Shown here piece after piece: positions 49,384 to 62,323 of a stretch of DNA of 64,000 bases (its first letter is position 1; the number at the start of each line of letters is the position of its first letter). Both the position numbers and the translations under genes were made by a program. Location: assembly GCA_034509425.1 (NCBI GenBank), contig JAVTVJ010000069.1, positions 3,479,501 to 3,543,500 on the forward strand. The letters are read 5' to 3'. The notes beneath the pieces were generated by a model. It did not search any database. It saw only the letters and a program-made list of their open reading frames with translations, and was not told the DNA's origin. This DNA comes from Eopsaltria australis. Taxonomy: Eukaryota > Chordata > Aves > Passeriformes > Petroicidae.

Positions 49384-50476
49384 CTAGTGCTGTATGGATA
49401 AACCTGTTGCAATAAATAGAAACCCTGAACTGAAAATATGAATGGGATTACAAAATCGAATTAAATTTAACACTTGTCCTGATGATTTATACTTCTGTCT
49501 TGAATAAATATCTGTGGCCTGTATTTGAAGCCTGGAATTTTCCCAAAGCCTTCCAGCTCCTCCAAACCATGGCAGGACTTGCTCTGTTTGATAAAGCTGG
49601 TTAGAAAGCAAATTGTGCAGCTGAGCAGCAAGAGGACCAAGCCTTGTGCTGTCTTTCTGAGGTTTGGACTCTTGCTGTGGATCACTGAGGTCTTGGAGCC
49701 TGATTATTGCTCTGGACTCTTCTTTGTTGGTAGAACTTAAACTACAAATGCAGACATTGGAAACAAAGGACAGCCTGCAGGACTGTGCCTTCCTGTGCAG
49801 GTAGGGCACAGCTGGAGACACCAGTGCTGGACAGGAGCAGTGAGGTGGAGTTCACATGCTCCTCTTAGTGGCAGGGATGGCTAGGGCAACTCCCACAACT
49901 GAGAGTGGGTTTCCAAATGGAAAACAACCCTTCTCTTGCATGGAAAAATGAAGCTTCCTGCTGGCCAAACCAGTTTGTAGGCTTTTAGCAAATTTTACAC
50001 CTACTTTCTGATCAAAGATGTTCAAATGGAGAGGACTTTCATCACTGGCATTCAGTCTATAATAGTTTATCAAAAACCTGTTCACTCATGCTGGAGAGCA
50101 AGGCTGGGAGTCAATTCATTGTTGAATAAGGCACCTTGTGAGTAGGAAGAGCTCTGAATGAAAACATTTGTGTGTTGTGCTGTGTTCTGGGCTTTTTTTC
50201 CAAGTGCCCATTGATTAGTGACTTCTGTGTGGTGAACATTTTTAAATGTCACCTTATACTTGGGAGCAGACACATTTTCAACATTGCCCCTGGTACCTTC
50301 AAGTGCATTTTTTACAGGCACAGCAGACTGTAATGTCTGATATGAATGCCTGAATTTTCCTTTAGTGTTCATAAATTCAGTGGCAGCAGGAAAAGAGAGC
50401 TTCCTGCACAGCATGTCTTCCAGTCCTGCTACAAAGCAAACTACCTTCAACTGTGGAAATGTCTGCAATAAGAAGC
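49384..50476 (-). pseudogene. Ghost of an unidentified coding exon
   Basis: After a good acceptor (TTTCTGCTTCTTATTGCAG) at about 50477, the minus strand stays open from 50476 to 50082 in one frame, then from 50085 to 49384 in another frame with a single TGA at 49854-49852. That is about 360 codons with one frame change and one stop, where AT-rich noncoding DNA should show many. Composition looks protein-like, for example LQDLSDPQQESKPQKDSTR and NASDESPLHLNIFDQKVG. I do not recognise the family. It could be a decayed exon, an old processed copy, or chance. Confidence 0.35.
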
Positions 50477-52136
50477 AGAAATGATGTGAGAATAAGCTGC
50501 ACATCTGCTTGCTCTCAATGTTTAATCCACCCTGAGGCAGGCAGGAACGTATTTACTCACTGCCAGCAGAGCCACATCCCCACAGCTGCCCTTAGACAAG
50601 TGCTTGTTCCTGGGCCTTGCCTCTCACAACTCCAGTGCTGTCTTACCCTAATTTCCTTATTTTCTCTGCCTAAAATTAATCACTTTCTTTTCATACCCTG
50701 TGTTAACAGATTTTATACAGCTTCACATATTGCAGCTGACATGAAAAGTCTGCATGTTGATCAGAGCATTTTTGTTCCTCTTTAATAGAAATAAAGAAAA
50801 TTTAGTGACACAATTCCATTATTCCCAGCAAAAGAAAAGTGGAAGGAGCAGAATTCAATTCAGCCTGGTGCTGCTCGTTCCCAGATCCTGCCAACAAACA
50901 CTCAGCAAAAACCTTTGCTCTAGTTTTTAGAAAGAAATTAACACAACACATTAAAAGATAATAAAAAAGTAAATGAATAACCAATTAAGTCAACACAAGT
51001 TCCCAAGTCTTTGGTTTTATCTCAGAAAAATCTGGCAAGGGTTCTGTGCCTATTTTATTTTTCAAAAGGAATTTTGAAGTAAAAGCTCCCTCAGAATTTG
51101 CACAGTCAAAATTTACAGGGAGCAGAGTTTTGTTCGGTGTGTTTCTGCACGTGCATTATCTGCTAGTGACACGACAGCAGGACCAAGGACCATGGACAAA
51201 CTGAGCCCATAATGCTACTCTGCCCTCAAGTTTTGTTCTGCACTGATGTTATGATGGTCTGGTCTAGAAAATTTACTGACACTAATTAGAATTTACAGCA
51301 TCAGGATGAAATAGTTATGTGGGCAGAGGAGCTCCCAATGATTTGTAAGGGAATTGCAAGGGAGAGGACTTCTTAGCTGTGTGATGGCAATGTCTGTCTT
51401 TCATTCAATACTTTATCTTTTTCAAAACACTTATTCAAAACTGTATTCATACCTTTATTCAAAACATTTTTTTTTAAATCCCTTGATTCTTGGTAAAAAT
51501 TAATTCACTTAAGAATTCCTACAGTGAGTTGTGCTAAAACAAGCGTGATAAAATTTGTATTAACTTTGCTCCTCTGTGTCCTGTTTCTATTCTGTAGATC
51601 TCATCTCAGAAAAACTTCGTCTTTTTGCCCTTCATCCTTACATTGTATAATTGTATGACACTCAGTGTTTTGTACTAATCCAAAGTAAAGCACTCTGGTG
51701 TCTTTAAGCATACCTACACAAAACGGCCTAGTTTTCAAATTTCTCTGCCACTGCCCTGACACAGCCTTAGCATTCTGCATGCGGTAGGAAACAGTTTTTT
51801 AGGGTGCAGGGCCTCTCCTCCCCCCTGGCTCACAGAGCTGCATGTACTTGCACACATCTGCCCCACAGCTGGGCTCTTCCTGGATGACCATAGCAGCCCT
51901 GCCCTCACCTTACTTATTTGAGTGTGGGACCTTGTGGTGAGTCATGCCCTAACAGAACAAAGGTATTTTCATAAACCCGTCCCATAAAAGCTGTATGAAA
52001 TGGGGTTCTGGTTTAGGAATGGTATTCCCCAATTTAGTGCTCCTGCCAAGCCACTCCAAACCACGTGCTGCTCACTCACATTACCATCCCTTATTCTACA
52101 CTATTCACATCTTGCCCAGATCCTACACCTCCCAGA

Positions 52137-52200
52137 CATATATATATATATAACTATCTCTATATATATCTATATCTATATATATATATATACACAAACA
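52137..52200. repeat. (TA)n/(TATC)n microsatellite
   Basis: Alternating TA with interspersed TATC and a CACA edge. A simple repeat; the short open frame with an isoleucine-tyrosine run over it is an artefact. Confidence 0.9.
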
Positions 52201-52660
52201 CAGGCATAATTTCCATAGTCAGTGGCTGCCCCTTCAAGATGACTGTTAAGTTCATTTAGTCCTAATTGTGGGCTCTATCCATCCTAGCTGTCTTCTACTG
52301 CAGGAACACTGGTGTGCTGCCAGGTGGTAGCCAGCTGCATAAGGACCTCATGGATGGTGTATCTGCAGCAGTCCATACTCACTGTCCTTGGTAGTTATGG
52401 CATACATTGGCAGCACCAGATGGGGTGGGAAAAAGCTTGTACATTTCAACACAATCAAAGTTTTAATAGTGCTCAGCTTATCTACTTATTCATTCTGCTT
52501 CCTCTCCAAAAATTCTAGTGATGCCACAGATGTGAAAGAAGGCAACAACTGAATGTGAAGCTCATGAAAACTCATGAAGCTTCATGAAAGATGAAGGTGG
52601 GGAACCTCTTACAAACTAGGACTATCCTGAAGGTAGTCTGGTCCTCTTCATAGTATATTA

Positions 52661-52744
52661 TAACATAACATAACATAACATAACATAACATAACATAACA
52701 TAACATTATAATATAATATAATATAATACAATATAATATAATAT
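52661..52744. repeat. Pentanucleotide array (TAACA)9 followed by ATAAT-type units
   Basis: Nine perfect TAACA units run from 52661 to 52705 and then change into ATATA/ATAAT units. The clean array should be length-variable between individuals. Confidence 0.92.
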
Positions 52745-55700
52745 TTTGTATATTATATTATAGTTATTATATTAATCAGCAATCACAGCAACAGAAATAT
52801 TTCTGGAACAACAGGAATACTAGAAAGAATTTGAAGAACTGTTGCATCTCCAAGGCACTGTATTAGTACTGAAAGTAGGTAGTAACTGCTGACCGGGTCC
52901 TGATCTTTAAGCCAACATATTACTGAAGAGTTTTAAAGTAAAACCTTAATTTTTCTAAAAGAGAAAATGAATCTTAGAAAAGTCTATCAGAAAACACAGG
53001 AGGAAAATGATACATGGGATGACAATACTGACAATGGGGGAAAAGTCTATTTACCTTAAGTACAGATGGTAAGAAAAGATGAGTGAGCACAGATTACCAG
53101 GTAGCTGTAGATCTGGATATGAGCACGAAACAGTGCAGCCAAAAGTAAATTTGTTACTGAGTTCTGGTATTTAATTTCTGATACTGCCTCCCTGCCCTGA
53201 AGTTTTAGGAATCAGAGTTGCAATTTGCACACATGCTCATTACTTGTGACTAATGAGACAGAACAAAAAGAGGTTTGGCATCTTCCCCTGGGTGGTGACT
53301 GCTGTGAGAGAAATTAATTATTGGGAATAATTTGTGTGAGAGTAGCTCACAAATACTACTGCTGCAGAAGAATTCATAGCTGAAAGAAGACAGAGAATAA
53401 CCTCTGATGATTGCCTTTGACAAAGTTTCCTTACAAACTTGATAACATGGCTTTTCATGATAAGTGGAAATGACCATTGCACACAGCCAATAAAGTGTCC
53501 TCAGCAGAGGTCAGGCATGGCTGTTATATCCTGTAGTAGAGAAGCCATAGATGGGACAAATATAATGTCCTCAAAAAGATGAGCCTGATTGCCTCATAAT
53601 TGTTTTTGTGCATTAACAGCAGACGCTGGAAGGTGGCCCAGGCATATCAAAACTACCAGAGATTATCTTTAACTGTGACAGGAGTTCATGCCTGTAGGGC
53701 CAAGAGCTCCCCAGGAACAAGTGACATAGGCAGCCAAGCTTAAGGAGCCAAAAATGAATGGGAAAGGAGTGGAGTGACTTAACCACGGAACCATGAAATC
53801 AAGCACACAGGAATCTGAACTCAGTGAGACACCTCAAGCTTCCCACACTCCAGTGGAATGAAAGCTCAGCCCAGTGAATGCCTCTGTGTTTGCAGGTCCA
53901 GCCTAACTTTAACTTTGCTTTAACAGGGCAGGGTTAGGAGTCAGAGAGCTAATAATCATAGTCTTATCTCCTTCCTACTGAGATTGGACTCAGAAAACTG
54001 TGCCAACACTTCCAGCAAGAGGGTGAAATGGAAGAATATCCCTACAATAGCTTCCTTTCATTTGGCTTATTTTTAACTGCATGGTCAGGCTATTAGCCAT
54101 GCTAAAACACTAATATTGTTTTTTCTCTTGGTAAATATGAGGATTGTTGTTTATACACTACCTCAAGTCCTCTGTCCAGTAAAAATTATTCACTAGAAAT
54201 TCATTAATGTTTCTTCAAGACATCTCAAACTTGTTTTTTTCTCCTTTAATCTGAACCATGGTTATCACAGTAACACTGACCTCACCCACAATTCTGTATC
54301 CACACCTGGTCCCAGCTTCAGCTGGATTTGATAAGTGGGCTTCATGCAGGAAGGGTGGCAGAAGTCTGCCCAGCAGACACACACTCAGTGGGAGGAAATA
54401 GTGACAACTGACAACACTTTCCTTCTTCAAAGAGCTGCAGAGCAGTGAATTCTTTATCTGACTTGGAAGGCTGGGTCTTCCGCTTGAGGAGGTTTTTTTT
54501 TTTTGCAACACAAGCATTCAAAATTGTCATTTAGTCTCTTTAGAATTTTGCAGCTGAGAAGCTGAGAAAAATTTAGCTAGAGAAGGTCTTGGTTCTTCAT
54601 CCCTCCTGACATTTTGGTGGGGGGCTTTGTGGTTTTTTGTTTGTTTGTTTCATTTTTTAAACATTAGCTTTTCTATAACAGTTTAGAAAAGACAAAACCA
54701 GCAAACAACTAGCAGAGAACATCTGCATTTAGCTGTTATTCATCTGTTTTCTAAGAATAGATCTGTATGTGTTAGAAATAATATGATATAATACAATGGA
54801 ATGTATATATATAACACAAGTCATTTATGTATGTTTTAGTTTATTATATGTATTAAAGTCTATGTATATTTAATACATGTTACATTGTATTTAATATAGT
54901 TTGTTATATTATTATAATGGTATTATTATCTCTCTCATTATGAAGAGCTAATGATATCTAAAATAAAAGCAATAGTGTTAATCTCTTTCCCAAGTGTGGA
55001 GGCACAGTGTGAATAAACACCCTTTTGTAAATGTGAACTTGTATGTGTCAGGAACAAAGCATCACCAGCAACATTCTCAAAAGTGACCAGTGATTTTGCT
55101 GCCTTATTTTTAAGAAGCCTCAAAAATGCTGGATTCTTGACAGTAGTTTCAAGTTCCTTTTGGATTGGCCCTCTCTAAAGACAACCTCTGAATCTGTAGT
55201 TGCCTTCTAGACTTCAGGTCAAGCTACAGTTTTGCTTAGATCAAAGGTTTTCTTTGTGGGAGAACCTTCCTGTGTCTCTGTCACCTTGTTAACTATTCTC
55301 TCATATCTCAGCATGTCAAAGTACTTATGGCACTGATGTGTGGTAATCCATGTCCCTGAGGGACAGGGCAGCATTGTAGAGAGATTTTTTTGGAAGTCCT
55401 GGCATAGGGCAATTGCTGCTTGCATTAAAAAAAGTATGTCGGAAATTGTTTAACACTTGACAGATAAGTTTGAGATATAGTGAGTCACACCTGTGTTGAC
55501 AATGTGGAGAAGGGTAGTGGGGAGGACGTGCCAAAATGTGAGATGGTTTGGCAGCAACCTGACAGAGCGAGCTTTGCATGGGATCACAACCTGTGTTTAT
55601 GCTGCTCCTGGAAGGACTCCACAGAAGGACTACATGAAGAGCCCAAGAGCTAAAAACCTGTGATTAAACCCAAGTGAAAATCAATGGACAGACTGTCTGC

Positions 55701-56062
55701 TAAAAGAGTATGTTGCCACAGTCAGGAGAACACAGTACTCCCTTACAAGAAGCAAGCTGTCACCGTGTGCTGGGGCAGGGAGATGTCCCTTCATGTGCTG
55801 TACCCACAGCATGAGGCCCCACTGTATTTCAATGATGCACTTTTTCTCCTGGTGGCAGTTTCTGGGATGTGCAACTCCTGTGCACAAAGTTAGTGTTTTA
55901 AGGCAATGACAAACCACTTGGGTAGGAAAAGGAACCAGAATAGTCCATCAGAATCTGTTTCTCTTCCTTAAAGTATCACTATGTGCAGCACTATACATGT
56001 TTGAGATTCTTCCCTTGAATTTTGCCTCCACTGAGCAGCTACTTATTTTTTTTCTTTCCCAC

Positions 56063-56745
56063 TGTCACAACCAACTTGGTAGAGAGAACAATGTTTGTTA
56101 CAAATTCCCGTTAGGCTGAACAAAGACACCAGTCCACTTGTCAGGGAACTCTCTTCGGCTTTATTGTATAATTGTCTTAGCTCTGGCAACTAGCCCACTC
56201 TTTAGTCTCAAAAGTGTTTTTTATAAAGCCCTTAACTTTTACAACACACTTCAACAAGTTCCCAACTCCTGCAACAAACTTGAGTGCAAAGTACGAGGTA
56301 GAATATGATAGCTGCACTTGGACAAGACAGCAAGAGAGGAGAGAAATAAGGGTGGAAAAGAGAAAGAGAAGCAAGAAGATCATCAGTCCTTAGATCCTGT
56401 GTTGGTCCTGCAGTGTGGAGGGTCTGGATCTGGAGTAGCAAGACTAAGAAAAAAAGAGGAAAAAGAGAGAGTGGGACAGATGCACTTTTAATAGTTTTTC
56501 TGGTGAAAGCCTTTTATATAAAACAGATTTTTCATCCCATTTCACCAAGCAAACTCAGCCGCATTTTTTGTGTGCGTACACTCAGCCCTTCTGAGCCCTC
56601 CAGGAAGGGAGTCAGGGGAGGGTAGGAGTGAATCTCAAGGTGGAAAAAGAAGTTGGCTCAGCAGTGCTGCTCCACCTATGTGGGACTCTCTCTTCTGATC
56701 ACAACTTTCCTGTCACAACAGTCAGAATATTTGAGACAAAATACA
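56063..56745 (-). mobile_element. LTR-like element, about 683 bp, minus sense
   Basis: On the minus strand it has, in order, a TG start, a TATA box (TATAAA at 56225-56220), AATAAA at 56165-56160 and an end GGTTGTGACA about 100 bases later, the layout of an LTR. CCCAC is repeated at 56058-56062 and 56746-56750, fitting a 5-bp target duplication. The right boundary is less certain than the left because a 5-bp match can arise by chance. No coding remains are seen. Confidence 0.5.
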
Positions 56746-56750
56746 CCCAC

Positions 56751-59700
56751 GTGGATCCTCCACACCCATGCACGCAGTGTTGTGTTTGTCCAAACTGCAG
56801 ACTTCACATGGATGCCATAAGTTAATTTGCACAATGAAACTTCCCCCAAAACAGGCCTGTGGATCACCAACAAAATGTCGTAATCAGGGAGGTTCTTCTT
56901 CCTCGGAAGTGATCACAGTAGATTTTGGTTTGGCAATGAAGACATATTTTCAAGATGTGACTCATGGCCACATTTCCCAATGTACTCAGTACAGACCCAG
57001 GCAACAAGGCCCAGATCTCACACTGGACTCCAGAGAGTTGCCTCAGAAATTATGTTCAAGAAATGAGTGTGACATTTAAGAATGTAATCATAGCATAGGA
57101 TTATTTTGTCATATTGTCTGCCTCCTCTGACTTTGCTTTCAAACAGTCACAGAGATGTTTCATGAACCAATTAATAACTCAGTCACAGTTATTATTACAA
57201 AAAGTTATATTGGCAACACTTCATTAAAGGTTCTGCTGTCCTCCATGGTCACAGTAGACAAACGCTTTTTTTTTTTTTTGGTTTTTTTTTTTTTGTTTGT
57301 TTGTTTTTTGTTTTTATTTGCTCATTGTTGCCAATGATCCATGATATTTGATAATAGGGTGTGTAATAACCTGTAACTTACCTCTAATTGTCCCAGAAGA
57401 ATATATGACACATCTTATTCCTCTTTTGGGCCTTCAGTTTAAATAGTTTAGAAAAAAAAAAGTTTGAATAAAATTAAAATTTTATTACATATATAAATGG
57501 GATGCAGCTATGGAACATTGCACATTGCCAGAATTACATATTATTCTGAGTAAGAAAAAAGAAACACCAAATGATCATGTAGAAGGAGAAAACATGAGTT
57601 AACCTAGCTAGCCACTGGATGGCACAATTGCTTTATTTAACTGTTGCAAAACTGGGTTGTTATTTTCTTCAGATTTAATTGAATAAACAAATCAACCCAG
57701 ATGCAAGGAAGTTATTTACAGTGTAATAAACCCAACTGGAAAACCATCACAGTCCAAGTAGGAAGTACAGATTATTACTGTGCAATTTAAAATGTTCTGT
57801 TAACACCACTACTTTAGTAGATCAACCAACCAAAACAACTATATGAGCAATTGTCACAATACTGAACTTTGCTTTGTTTATGCAGCTCCTGTGTCTTCAC
57901 ATTTGTGAATAAAAGAAAAACTTACTAAAATGACTGAAAATGTAAAGTATAAAGGTCTATCAAATAAAATTAGGCTTCCCAATCAAAAACTTATTGTTTT
58001 AAAAATAAATTATAATTAATAGGCCTAAACACTGAAATTCTGGAAGTGTCCCTAGTTTCCACAATGATCTTTTTGGAACCTCATTGCTTATTCTATTTCA
58101 AGGCCTGTTTCATGGTGTTGAGTGTACTGAAATTGCTTGATGCTTTTTCTTGCTGACATTCTTTGGATCCACACCTTTTTCCTTCCATGAAGAAAAAGTG
58201 GGAAGATGTCAATAATTCATAACATGGAAGGCTATGACATATGAATTTTGCCTCCTGTGGGATACGTTCCTATTTACCCAAGTAGTATTTCAAGAAAAAA
58301 CAGTCATGTAAGACTGATATTCAGCCTTGGAAGTACAATAATAATGCACAGCAACAGCAGCAGCATCCTTTTAATAGACTTCACTGGCAGCCTATTGCTC
58401 TTGTGAGACCTCTCCTTCCCAACTCCATCTTCAGCAGTGATTTTGGCTGGTTTCTCATGAGGAAACATAAACACAGTGAGAACTGCAAAGTGGGTGGGCA
58501 CCACTGTTTGCCCAAATCAACCACAGGAAAAAAGCTTAAGAACTGCTGATTTAACTCTTGTGGTTTCCTAAAAACTAACAAAAAATAAAAGCAGGAGAAA
58601 GAGAGATTTGCACGATCACTTAATTTTCAATTGGCCACTGGCCATTCATAACTTCTGAAAGATGAAAACAGCCTACAGTTCTTAAATAAAGAATTTTCTC
58701 CCAGTTTGGTGTTTGGATAAAATGGTACCTGGGGACACAAGATATGGGAGCAATTGTGTCCCTCTACCATTTCCAAAAGCTGGCTGTTGCTGGCCTGTTG
58801 GCACACCAGCTTGCCAATGGGCATATGCATTGTTTCCACCCATTGTCTACCAACCAATTAAACAGGGACATGAAGGTTATCAGGGAAAGATATCAGGGGA
58901 GATTTCTGGTAGATGCAGAGCAACCAGATTTCATCATAATCACGGCTCCTTTTTAAACTTGCTTTAAAGTCTGAAAGGCACAATCAGATACCTAGTTTCA
59001 GACACACATCAAAAAAAAGGAGAAAATAAGTAAGTAATGTTACCCTTGAAGGCTGTCAAAGCACAAAGCCACAGTGGAAAGGCTGAGAGGAGCTCCAAGG
59101 GTTTGCATGTGGAAACCATGGCACGTGGCCAGTCCCAAATCCCAGGGACGCCTCTCTCGCAGCAAAGCAAATTCTTTAATAGGCATAATTCAAAACCAGA
59201 AGAACAAACAGTATTTGTATGAATAGCTGACCAGTTCATCTGTGGAGGAGGGATCCCCTTGAAGGGGGAAAGGAGTAGTACTCCTGAGACCTAAAACCAC
59301 TGGATGAAACTGAAAAAAGCATGTACTTAGTATTACCAAACACTCCTACACAAACCCAAAGCATGATCATAGAGGAAGAACCCATTTGTTAGGAGAAGTT
59401 CTGGCACACCACCAGTCTGTAGCACACGATCCAGCTCTTCTATGGAAGGCATATGAGTTGGGGATCCTAATTATTTTTCCTCAGATTGCTTAAAATGGGG
59501 AAAAGAAGGAGCAAAACAAGGACTGCAGTTGCTGACTTGTGTGGGCACTGCTGCACTGAGCAGAGGGCCTGTGAGAATAAGGCCCTGGTTGTAGGGCCCA
59601 AATTATGAGCTGGGGCTGGATTTCCCCCTGTGGCTCCTCCTGAGCTGGCCCCTGCTGGCTCCAGCCCCACTGCTCTGTTGTACTGCTCTCATCCTCCTCC

Positions 59701-61914
59701 TGGTTTCTAAATCAGCTGCCAGAAAAAGTGGGGAGGAAAGCATGACAGGTCAGCAAGGTCCAGCTCTGGGGCTTTGGGCTGGGTGGGCCTGCATGGCTTC
59801 TTTCAGGTGGTCATGTTCCATCTGGGTGACCTGGAGAACACTGCTTGAGAGCAAAACGTGACATTCAGAGACACAAACTTGCCGCTACTCATGAGTCTTC
59901 TATGGATGCCATATTTACATCCCACAAAGCTATCGTGTTCAAGACCTCACATGACAGATTTACACACCATGAAAAATATTAACTATCCCAAAAATATTGC
60001 CCAAAACTGCTGTTTCGTAACATATTCAATTCTCAGTCCATAGTCACACTCCTTTCCTTAGGCAGCAGTAGGAGACCTGTGGGGCACTTCTTTTAGTGGA
60101 CTCAGGGCTGTGAAAGTTACATTCAGCTGTTACTTTTTCAACACATTATGTTTTCAACACAAAACTCTGACAATTAAAGAACAACAAACTATTAAAAAAT
60201 TAAAAAGACATTAATCTCAGCATCAGTCTAACGTTACTCCAAATGCCATTTATAAAACTGGAGTTCTGCCATAATGAATCAGGCCTCAAAGCTATGCACT
60301 GTAAAATGATGATTATAACCAAATATAAGCTCTATTTCACAGAAAGGGATCTCTTGCTGTTTGTGTGTTGCAATATCAGTGAAGTTCTATGTGCTCTGTT
60401 CTCTTGATAAGTGCTTTAATTTTTTTTGTAAGAAATAAGCACAGAATGGAAGGTTGTTATCCACAAAACTTTTATTTAAGAGACACCAAAAAAAAATGCT
60501 GATTTTGCCTATAAATTTAGTAGGTCCAAATAATTCTGTGTATTAAGTCTGTTCAAAGCAGGGTTAAGGTAATACCATTCAACCTCTACATGGGATCTTA
60601 TCTTCTGGATCTTAAACTTCCCCATATTCATTAAAAGAAGGAAATATCATGGACTGCATCCATGTGGTTTGTCATCACCATGACCTGCTGACAAAGATGT
60701 GTGCCATTGGTCACCTCTTAGTCTTGCCTTTGCAGACTCATGACCTCCTGTCCTGGCTCTCTGCCCCTGACCACAAAGACAAATCAGAGCTGATTTCACA
60801 CCCACTGCAAATGCTGCAGCAGATGGACAAGGCCAGGACCATTTCAGAACAGTTTTAAGGTTCAATTTTCAAGTTTTTATAGTCATATGTGACTAATTCT
60901 GCATAATCATGCATTTCTAGAAAAAGGGCATAGATGGCAGCTGTTTCTATTATATAGTATTTCATCTTGCTAGCTCTGGATGCACTCTGTAACTGATCTT
61001 GGATGCTGAAGTTGGAGCAAATGTTGTGTACATGTGAGGCTTTCCTTGAAATTTTGTGGATATGAATGATGTTACCCTGATGTGATGGACAAACTTCAGC
61101 TTAATGTGGGAAAGGGAAGATTGTGAGAAGAAACATTTTCCATAGGAAATATGAGAATGGACTACATAAGGAACATTTGGCACTTCTCTGATATGTCATA
61201 TATATTCCACAAGCTTTTCAAACCCAACTCATGAGTGGGAAGAGAGCATGAATTACAGAACAATTGCATAATATTTGGTCTAATATTGTTGCATGACACT
61301 TTTGGCCTGAAGCAATCTTGTGAATTTGTATTTCAGATTACCCATGGTCTTTCTCAAGAAATCTAATTAAACTTCAAAGATGTTCCCACTAAATTGAGCT
61401 CTATAATTTCAGTAACAGGAATGACATCAGAACCTTTGGAAAGGAAAAAGATGAATATTGCAAGGAAAAAAACGTAGGAAAAAATGCTTTTAGAAGGCTA
61501 TTGACCATGGGCCAAGCCATGCCCTCAGCTATGTGCATGCTATTCCCACTGAAGTTAAAGGGATTTGTATATGCCTTGGAGCTGAGTATGGTTCATTGCT
61601 TCAGATGGCAAAAGATAAGGAATATGCATTCAAAGTCAATGTATGCTATAAATGTCACTGAATTGAGTTTCTTTATATAGCTATTTCTTCAATGAGGAGT
61701 ATCTGTCTACTTTGTAAAGGGGTGTGATGACTGCAGCTTTTCCTTCCCAGCAGATCCTGAGCAAACAACGGTGAGCAGTACCACTGCCCACCTGCATACA
61801 GCAAGCCTCTTGTAGCAAACATAGGTAACACAGAGGGGAACAATGACAGGCTCCACGTATCTCACAGATTCACAGAGCTGCCCCCCAAACAGGCAAAATC
61901 TGGTCTGGATTGGT
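56751..61914. other. Noncoding stretch between the LTR-like block and the distal CR1 cluster
   Basis: No gene recognised. The longest open frames (about 100 codons at 56.77-57.08 kb, 69 codons at 60.65-60.86 kb) match no family I know and lack convincing splice context. Confidence 0.5.
57264..57320. repeat. Poly-T tract with G interruptions
   Basis: Long T runs broken by GG and GTTT units, resembling a decayed poly-A tail on the minus strand or a simple repeat. No retrocopy body is recognisable beside it. Confidence 0.75.
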
Positions 61915-62035
61915 GCAATGGGTTAGTCTGTCCCAGCTGCAGCACTTGGCATTTGCCCTTGCTGAGTGTCACAAGGCTCCTGTCAGTCCCTTCTTTCAGT
62001 CTGTTGAGATGTCTACCTTTATCTAAATACCTACC
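61915..62035 (-). mobile_element. CR1 LINE internal fragment
   Basis: CAGCTGCAGCACTTGGCATT and TGTCACAAGGCTCCTGTCAG match the CR1 segment that usually reads 'gcacttggcc ttgttgaac'. It is antisense on the plus strand, diverged and truncated at both ends. Confidence 0.65.
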
Positions 62036-62317
62036 CCATGTGGAAAAGCAGTAGAGATTCATACTGTGGAAAATACCTTAACAGATTTCTGTCATGATGA
62101 CTCTTACTTTCAGATTTATCCCAAGTCTTTTCTTGTTTTCAATTTTCCACTTCTTGCGATGCAACAAATGTAGGAGTGCATTTGGGAGCGTGCTGTGCCA
62201 AAAATTGGAGGAATCTCTGCCAAAATTTTGAAGTTCAAAACTTTAGTCTTTGAATAAAACCTAGAAGTGAAATAGTGATTTACCACCCCCCCCCCAAGAG
62301 ACTATTCTTAGGATGAT

Positions 62318-62323
62318 AGTCAC
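62318..62323. repeat. Target-site duplication, left copy
   Basis: AGTCAC directly left of the LTR, identical to 62981-62986 on the right. Confidence 0.8.

Larger units (their letters stand above)
50477..56057. other. Noncoding stretch with microsatellites
   Basis: No gene recognised. Contains the two microsatellites at 52.1 and 52.7 kb and a very AT-rich block at about 54.77-54.95 kb. Confidence 0.55.

Noticed and set aside
60649..60858. 69-codon frame MDCIHVVCHHHDLLTKM...
   Set aside because: Reads somewhat protein-like but is short, with no splice sites in phase and no recognised family.
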